This document shows, piece by piece, positions 27,256-31,209 of a DNA stretch of 31,209 bases. A program made the position numbers and the translations under genes. Each line of letters opens with the position of its first letter. The stretch's first letter is position 1. Source of the DNA: Verrucomicrobiales bacterium (GTDB lineage: Bacteria > Verrucomicrobiota > Verrucomicrobiia > Limisphaerales > J093); contig JACKPW010000037.1 of assembly GCA_024233215.1 (NCBI GenBank), positions 1 through 31,209 on the forward strand, written 5' to 3'. The notes under the pieces are model-generated. The model had not been told where the DNA came from. It worked only from the letters and a program-made list of their open reading frames with translations, and searched no databases.

Positions 27256-29532
27256 ATGCGTGCCTCAACAAAGACTCGACGTGGCGAACCGTGGACGCTG
27301 AAGGAGATCAGGCAGCTCGGGCGGGTTCCAGATTCCGTCCTGGCCCGCCGCACCCACCGGACCATTAAGGAAGTTGCCGCGAGGCGGGAAGAAGAACGCA
27401 TTGACCTACCTACGCCTCCGCGCCGATGGACCGCGCGTGAGACCAGGCTGTTGGGAACGATGACCGACCGAGACGTTGCGCAGCGGCTGCGCCGCACGAT
27501 AGGCCAGGTTTCTCACCGTCGTGCCTTGCTGAAGATCCCTGCTTTCAAGCCCCATCTGTCGTCCCGACGTTGGTCGCCCCGGGAGGTCAGCCTGCTGGGC
27601 ACCCGGCCGGATGAGGAACTGGCGGCGTTTCTGAAGCGCAGCGTCACCGCAGTCAGGGTTGCCCGCACCATTTATCACATAGCGAAGTATGACTCCAAAC
27701 ACAGGCTGTGGGCAGAGGCCGAGCAGGCCCTCCTGGGCACGGCTCCCGATGCGGAGATCGCCAAGCGGATCAACCGCACGGCCGCCGCTGTGAAATTGCG
27801 GCGGCTTGAGCTGGCGATCCGGAGCAAACCACTTCCGCGGCCCGATGCCTGGAGGTCGGATGACGACAGGCTCCTGGGTACACTGCCCGATGAGGAAGTC
27901 GCTCGTAGACTGGGGCGAACAGCCATTGCCGTGACCAGTCGACGCCACCTCTTCGGCATCCGGGCTTTTCGAGATCCATCCTCTGGTCGCGCCTTCCCGT
28001 CTTGCACCCGACGCTGGACAGAATCGGAACTCAGACTGCTCGGCACAACGACAGACCGTGAGGTTGCCCGCCTCACCGGACGGTCCCCGGTCGCCGTTGC
28101 GAGCAAGCGTTCCCAGTTGGGCATTCAACACCCCAATCCCCAGGCCCGTCCTTACACAGCCGAAGAGGACAGCCTCATGGGCACGGTGTCGGATGAAAAA
28201 CTCGCCCGAATGCTCGGTCGCACCTTCAAGGCGGTGCAGGCACGCCGGATCAAACTCGGCATCCGCCCGATGGATCCGAAGAAACGACCCTGGACGCCGG
28301 AAGAAGAGGCGCAGCTGCTGGGCCGGCAGACCGACGCCGAACTCGCTGCCCGACTCGGTCGCGACCGTGAGTTGGTACGCCGACATCGGCGCAAACTGGG
28401 TGTTCCCGCGCAAAACCCTCCACACGAAACGCGGAGATGGACCGATCAGGAAGTGAGGCTTCTGGGCACAATGCCTGATGAAGATGTCGCCAATTTGATC
28501 AACCGGAGTCCGGCCGCAATTCGTACGCGCCGTTGTGAGTCGGGTATCCCAGCAGCACCGCGCCCCAGACCCGATCCCTGGACGGGCAAGCGACAGCGGC
28601 TGCTGGGTACAGCGCCCGATGATGAGATTGCACGCCAGCTCGGTCTGAGTGTCCACACGGTCAGCAGACACCGCGTTGCCCTCCGCATCCCCAAGGCGAA
28701 TCCGGTGCTGCGCCCGTGGACACAGGAAGAGGACCGCCTCCTGGGAACCCAGACGGACCGGAAGGTGGCCGCGCGCCTGGGACGGCCGCCTTCGGGAGTG
28801 GTGGTACGCCGCCGCCGGCTCAAGATCGCGCCGTTCAGCCGACCATCTCGCCAATGGACTCGCGAAGAAGACACCCTCTTGGGAACCGTGCCAGATAAGC
28901 AACTGGTTCGCCGCTTCAGGCGCACCTATGAAGCCATTGCCGCCAGGCGTCACAAGCTGGGCATCCCGCCTGCTCGTCCTCAAGATTGGCGGCCCGAGGA
29001 CGACAGGCTGCTCGGCCAGCGGCCCGATGAACATATCGCGTTGCTGCTGGGCCGGACCAAAGCGGCAGTGATCGGGCGTCGCCAGAAGCTGGGCATCCCG
29101 AATTGGGCCGGCGATGGACGTCCGCCGCACTGGACTGAGGCAGAGATTGCAATGCTGGGAACGGGTCCGGATGAGGAGTTGGCGAGTCGCCTCGGTAGGT
29201 CGCTGAACGCTATCCGATTGAAGCGGCGCCGTCTTCATATCCCCGACCGCTTTCCCGATCCCAACGGCTTGAAGCCGGAGGAAATCGAAATGCTTGGCAC
29301 CGTGCCCGATGCTGAACTCGCCGCGCAGCTCGGTCGAACTGAGAACTGCATCCAGTCCTGGCGCATCAAGCTGAAGAAGCCCTACCTGGCTTCCAAATGT
29401 CGTCCCTGGACGGAAGCGGAACTGCGTCTGTTGGGCAGACGACCCGACGCCGCCATAGCCGAGAACTATAGCCGCACGATACACGCGGTGGCGTGCAAAC
29501 GCCGTGACCTGGGTTTGCCTGCGTCGAGGTGA
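27256..29532 (+). CDS. Array of 16 Myb/SANT-like helix-turn-helix repeats
   Basis: Predicted 758 residues made almost wholly of 16 units of 44-55 residues (mean 47). The leading aromatic or equivalent is at 13, 58, 106, 152, 199, 254, 300 (Tyr), 346, 395, 442, 488, 534, 578, 626, 672 (Leu) and 718. The unit reads W-x3-E-x2-LLGT-x2-D-x-E-(L/V)-A-x2-LGR-(T/S)-x2-AV-x2-RR-x3-LGI. That is three helices of Myb/SANT type with Arg-rich third helices. Positions inside the third helix vary from unit to unit (TFKAVQARR, SPAAIRTRR, TAAAVKLRR, TKAAVIGRR), while the framework is kept. There is no signal peptide, membrane helix, enzyme domain or ATPase. The protein is strongly basic, so DNA binding along an extended stretch is the natural inference. 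The units are well diverged, so the array is old and under selection. The ATG at 27256 has no clear ribosome-binding site. Function is unknown. Confidence 0.85.
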   Translation: MRASTKTRRGEPWTLKEIRQLGRVPDSVLARRTHRTIKEVAARREEERIDLPTPPRRWTARETRLLGTMTDRDVAQRLRRTIGQVSHRRALLKIPAFKPHLSSRRWSPREVSLLGTRPDEELAAFLKRSVTAVRVARTIYHIAKYDSKHRLWAEAEQALLGTAPDAEIAKRINRTAAAVKLRRLELAIRSKPLPRPDAWRSDDDRLLGTLPDEEVARRLGRTAIAVTSRRHLFGIRAFRDPSSGRAFPSCTRRWTESELRLLGTTTDREVARLTGRSPVAVASKRSQLGIQHPNPQARPYTAEEDSLMGTVSDEKLARMLGRTFKAVQARRIKLGIRPMDPKKRPWTPEEEAQLLGRQTDAELAARLGRDRELVRRHRRKLGVPAQNPPHETRRWTDQEVRLLGTMPDEDVANLINRSPAAIRTRRCESGIPAAPRPRPDPWTGKRQRLLGTAPDDEIARQLGLSVHTVSRHRVALRIPKANPVLRPWTQEEDRLLGTQTDRKVAARLGRPPSGVVVRRRRLKIAPFSRPSRQWTREEDTLLGTVPDKQLVRRFRRTYEAIAARRHKLGIPPARPQDWRPEDDRLLGQRPDEHIALLLGRTKAAVIGRRQKLGIPNWAGDGRPPHWTEAEIAMLGTGPDEELASRLGRSLNAIRLKRRRLHIPDRFPDPNGLKPEEIEMLGTVPDAELAAQLGRTENCIQSWRIKLKKPYLASKCRPWTEAELRLLGRRPDAAIAENYSRTIHAVACKRRDLGLPASR

Positions 29533-29622
29533 ACGCGCATCGCTGATCGCTTAACAAGCAAATCTTCCCTCCCTCGCCGAACCGTGGGCTCCCAATCCGC
29601 GCAACATCAGGACATTGCTACG

Positions 29623-29730
29623 GTGACCAGACGCTGTCACTGAGGCCGGGCAGGCCGCTGGTCAGGGAGGAACACCTTCATCCGACCTGAAGGCCTGCCT
29701 CGCAACGGTTGTCGCCTGATCTCGCCGGCA
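29623..29730 (+). repeat. Direct repeat B flanking the HTH-repeat gene
   Basis: The partner of 26803-26910, same orientation, 2820 bp downstream. It starts 91 bases after the stop codon of the HTH-repeat gene. Confidence 0.6.
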
Positions 29731-29765
29731 AAGGAAGCGCCCTTCTGACGGTTGACTCCATCACG

Positions 29766-30152
29766 CTACTGCAACCAGGATCTCACGTAGGTCTTACGCT
29801 CCGTAACTTCATGGAAGTGAAAGGTCCACTGAAACACATCAGCCGAGGAGTCGTCCGCCTGCACTACCAGATCTTCCACCCAGTAGGCCCGCAACACGCA
29901 GGGACCTGGCCCCAGGAAGATGTGGCCTGCTTCACCATGGATCAAACCATCCCATGCCTTTCCGCCCCGAAAGAGCTTCCTCTGATCCGAAAACGGCAGG
30001 AAGGGTGCATTCCGGTAAATGTGCTTCATGAACGCCCTCACCTTGGTGACCGCTGTCCTCGCGGGTAGGATATAGACGTCCTCGGGCACACGTTCTCTCC
30101 AGTCATCACCCCACTCGACGATCCAGGCCTTCATTGTGCGCAGTTTCTTCAT
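29766..30152 (-). CDS. Hypothetical protein
   Basis: Predicted 128 residues from the ATG at 30152; the ATG at 30134 (MKAWIVEWGDDW) is an alternative, and the frame opens with a GTG at 30188. The sequence has a normal globular pattern: MKAWIVEWGDDWRERV, VYILPARTAVTKVRAFMKHI, FHFHEVTERKTYVRSWL. No family was recognised. It lies downstream of the terminator at 30236, so it is probably transcribed separately from the genes at 30284-31209. Confidence 0.6.
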   Translation of the reverse strand: MKKLRTMKAWIVEWGDDWRERVPEDVYILPARTAVTKVRAFMKHIYRNAPFLPFSDQRKLFRGGKAWDGLIHGEAGHIFLGPGPCVLRAYWVEDLVVQADDSSADVFQWTFHFHEVTERKTYVRSWLQ

Positions 30153-30235
30153 AGGTTCGATGATGCTCGAAACCTGACCCTTCAGCACCTTTGATTTCAG
30201 GTTGCACTTCGCGATGGTGACTTACTGGGAGCACG

Positions 30236-30265
30236 AAACCGCCCCTCGGGGCTGCCGAGGGGCGG
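30236..30265 (-). terminator. Terminator of the small-gene cluster
   Basis: A perfect 11-bp inverted repeat (30239-30249 with 30255-30265, 5-nt loop) is followed on the minus strand by TTT. It lies 19 bases past the stop of the gene ending at 30284. Confidence 0.7.
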
Positions 30266-30283
30266 GGTGGCGGCGCGGGAGGC

Positions 30284-30640
30284 CTACTTCGCGGCCATCA
30301 ACTCGAACACGCGCTGGAACAACCGCGCCCGGCCCGTGATCCGGCGGACGATCTTCGCCGCCTGTGCCTCGCCCAGCTTGAACGCGGACTGCAGCTCCGT
30401 GACGATCTCCGCCTTCCCCTTGCCGGAGAAGAACAGGTAGCAGACCAGCCCGCCCTTGGTCGCCTTCAGGTCATCGAGCGTCGACGGCAACCGGTCGGCG
30501 GGGCCGGCCTGCTTGTCCTTCTTCGCCTTCTTGGCGGTCTTGGGCTTGGCGGCCTGCTTCGCCTTCGGCTGCTTGGCCTTGGGGGCTTCGGTCGTGGTGG
30601 CGGCGGTCTGTTCCTTGGTGGTGTTTGCTTTGGTCTTCAT
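30284..30640 (-). CDS. Lys/Ala-rich small protein with conserved C-terminal half
   Basis: Predicted 118 residues. Residues 1-50 are a low-complexity basic tail (KAKQPKAKQAAKPKTAKKAK) like the tails of histone H1-like bacterial proteins, likely disordered and able to bind nucleic acid. Residues 51-118 look folded: LPSTLDDLKATKGGLVCYLF, FSGKGKAEIVTELQSAF, then ITGRARLFQRVFELMAAK. The ATG at 30640 sits in an AT-rich leader (AACATAAACACAGCACAG) without a ribosome-binding site. It lies 51 bases after the gene ending at 30692, so it may be the last gene of that unit. Family unknown. Confidence 0.75.
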   Translation of the reverse strand: MKTKANTTKEQTAATTTEAPKAKQPKAKQAAKPKTAKKAKKDKQAGPADRLPSTLDDLKATKGGLVCYLFFSGKGKAEIVTELQSAFKLGEAQAAKIVRRITGRARLFQRVFELMAAK

Positions 30641-30691
30641 GTTGTTATCTGTGCTGTGTTTATGTTGTGTGTTCTTAATCGAACGTGAGGC

Positions 30692-30886
30692 TCAATAGGG
30701 TGACTCCCGGAGAGTGTCCAAGGGAGATTTGGAAAACTCATGGTCGGGCTCCGCAGGTGCTTCCAGACGACGAATCACCTCCTGAGCGCCGCGCTTGTAA
30801 ACGCACAAGCAAACCAGTTGGCCGTCGGGATCGATCACCGCCCAGAACCGCGAGTGCCCGTGCCTGGTGAGGGTGAACGTCTGCAT
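30692..30886 (-). CDS. Small hypothetical protein
   Basis: Predicted 64 residues (MQTFTLTRHGHSRFWAVIDP, then DGQLVCLCVYKRGAQEVIRR). The ATG at 30886 overlaps the stop of the preceding gene as TGATG, which fixes the start and indicates translational coupling. No family was recognised. Confidence 0.7.
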   Translation of the reverse strand: MQTFTLTRHGHSRFWAVIDPDGQLVCLCVYKRGAQEVIRRLEAPAEPDHEFSKSPLDTLRESPY

Positions 30887-31209
30887 CACGACAGCGGGAT
30901 GAAACCTCCGTTGCGCTCCGCGATGGCGTGGTCATAGACCCCCTCGATGACGGACTGGAGCACGTCGCAGTAGACGTCCCGCACACAGGCCAGCACCATT
31001 GTGGACGGGCTCCGACCCTGATGCCCCTCGATCAGCCAGACCGTGTAAACGTCGGTGGGTTCGTAGGCGACGATGAGGGTCCAGCGGTGGCCCCGCTTCC
31101 CGTTGACCCGGCATTGCAGGCCGACCTCGTAATCCACGAACCCAACGCCGGCTTCGGTGGTGAGTTTGGAAGGGCGGCTGGAACGGTATTCCCCGTGTGG
31201 TTCGGCGCA
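30886..31209 (-). CDS. Hypothetical protein, 5' end beyond the window
   Basis: The frame is open to the window edge, so only the last 107 residues are seen. A GTG at 31135-31137 could be read as a start. The residues before it (HGEYRSSRPSKLTTEAGVG) look like continuing protein, so the gene is taken as partial. Later parts: VGLQCRVNGKRGHRWTLIVA, EPTDVYTVWLIEGHQG, VIEGVYDHAIAERNGGFIPL. No family was recognised. Its stop is shared with the start of the next gene. Confidence 0.7.
   Translation of the reverse strand, partial: CAEPHGEYRSSRPSKLTTEAGVGFVDYEVGLQCRVNGKRGHRWTLIVAYEPTDVYTVWLIEGHQGRSPSTMVLACVRDVYCDVLQSVIEGVYDHAIAERNGGFIPLS

Noticed and set aside
27406..29484. A 692-codon minus-strand frame opposite the HTH array
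   Set aside because: It is a shadow of the repeat gene. It lacks any regular motif of its own, while the plus frame has 16 matching units.
27256..29532. Regular ~140-bp periodicity considered as a DNA satellite or CRISPR-like array
   Set aside because: Similarity is at protein level with varying unit length in whole codons. DNA is diverged, and there are no constant repeats with spacers.

Overview
The window looks like chromosomal DNA from a GC-rich (roughly 60%+ by eye) member of the Verrucomicrobiota, probably near Pedosphaera/Limisphaerales. The assignment is an inference. It rests on a VPDSG-type C-terminal sorting signal (11052-11744), large secreted proteins with short beta-rich C-terminal domains, weak or absent Shine-Dalgarno sequences, and a Rho factor with a long acidic/proline-rich N-terminal extension.

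Layout. 0.3-4.1 kb (minus): a large secreted protein with three copies of a ~200-residue domain around a PA14-like centre. 4.5-6.0 kb (plus): rho. 6.2-6.5 kb (plus): tRNA-Val(GAC) and initiator tRNA-fMet. 6.5-17.6 kb: an accessory, decayed zone. It holds a secreted Ig/SUMF1 protein, a phage-like structural gene pair whose upstream member is fused to an istB (IS21 helper) remnant, a VPDSG-CTERM protein, a secreted beta-propeller protein, a small hypothetical gene, and an FKBP plus pentapeptide-repeat operon. Scattered through it are one intact and four broken copies of the same small gene (8833-9378), all on the minus strand. A degenerate copy of the 3' half of tRNA-fMet plus its flank lies at 15426-15580, so 6.5-15.5 kb reads like an integrated island bounded by att-like sites.

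17.7-21.3 kb (minus): a compact nitric oxide response unit, with an Rrf2/NsrR-like Fe-S regulator, then a quinol-type nitric oxide reductase, then a RIC/ScdA/YtfE-type di-iron repair protein. 21.5-24.5 kb (plus): a single-chain MmeI-like (Type IIL) restriction-modification enzyme with an apparently leaderless promoter. It converges, with a 32-bp overlap, on a recD2 helicase gene (24.4-26.7 kb, minus).

26.7-29.8 kb: the most unusual locus. A 758-residue protein consists almost entirely of 16 diverged tandem Myb/SANT-like helix-turn-helix units of ~47 residues, with no other recognisable domain. It is bracketed by two ~72% identical ~108-bp direct repeats exactly 2820 bp apart. 29.8-31.2 kb (minus): four small genes of unknown function, two of them overlapping stop-to-start, the last running off the window edge.
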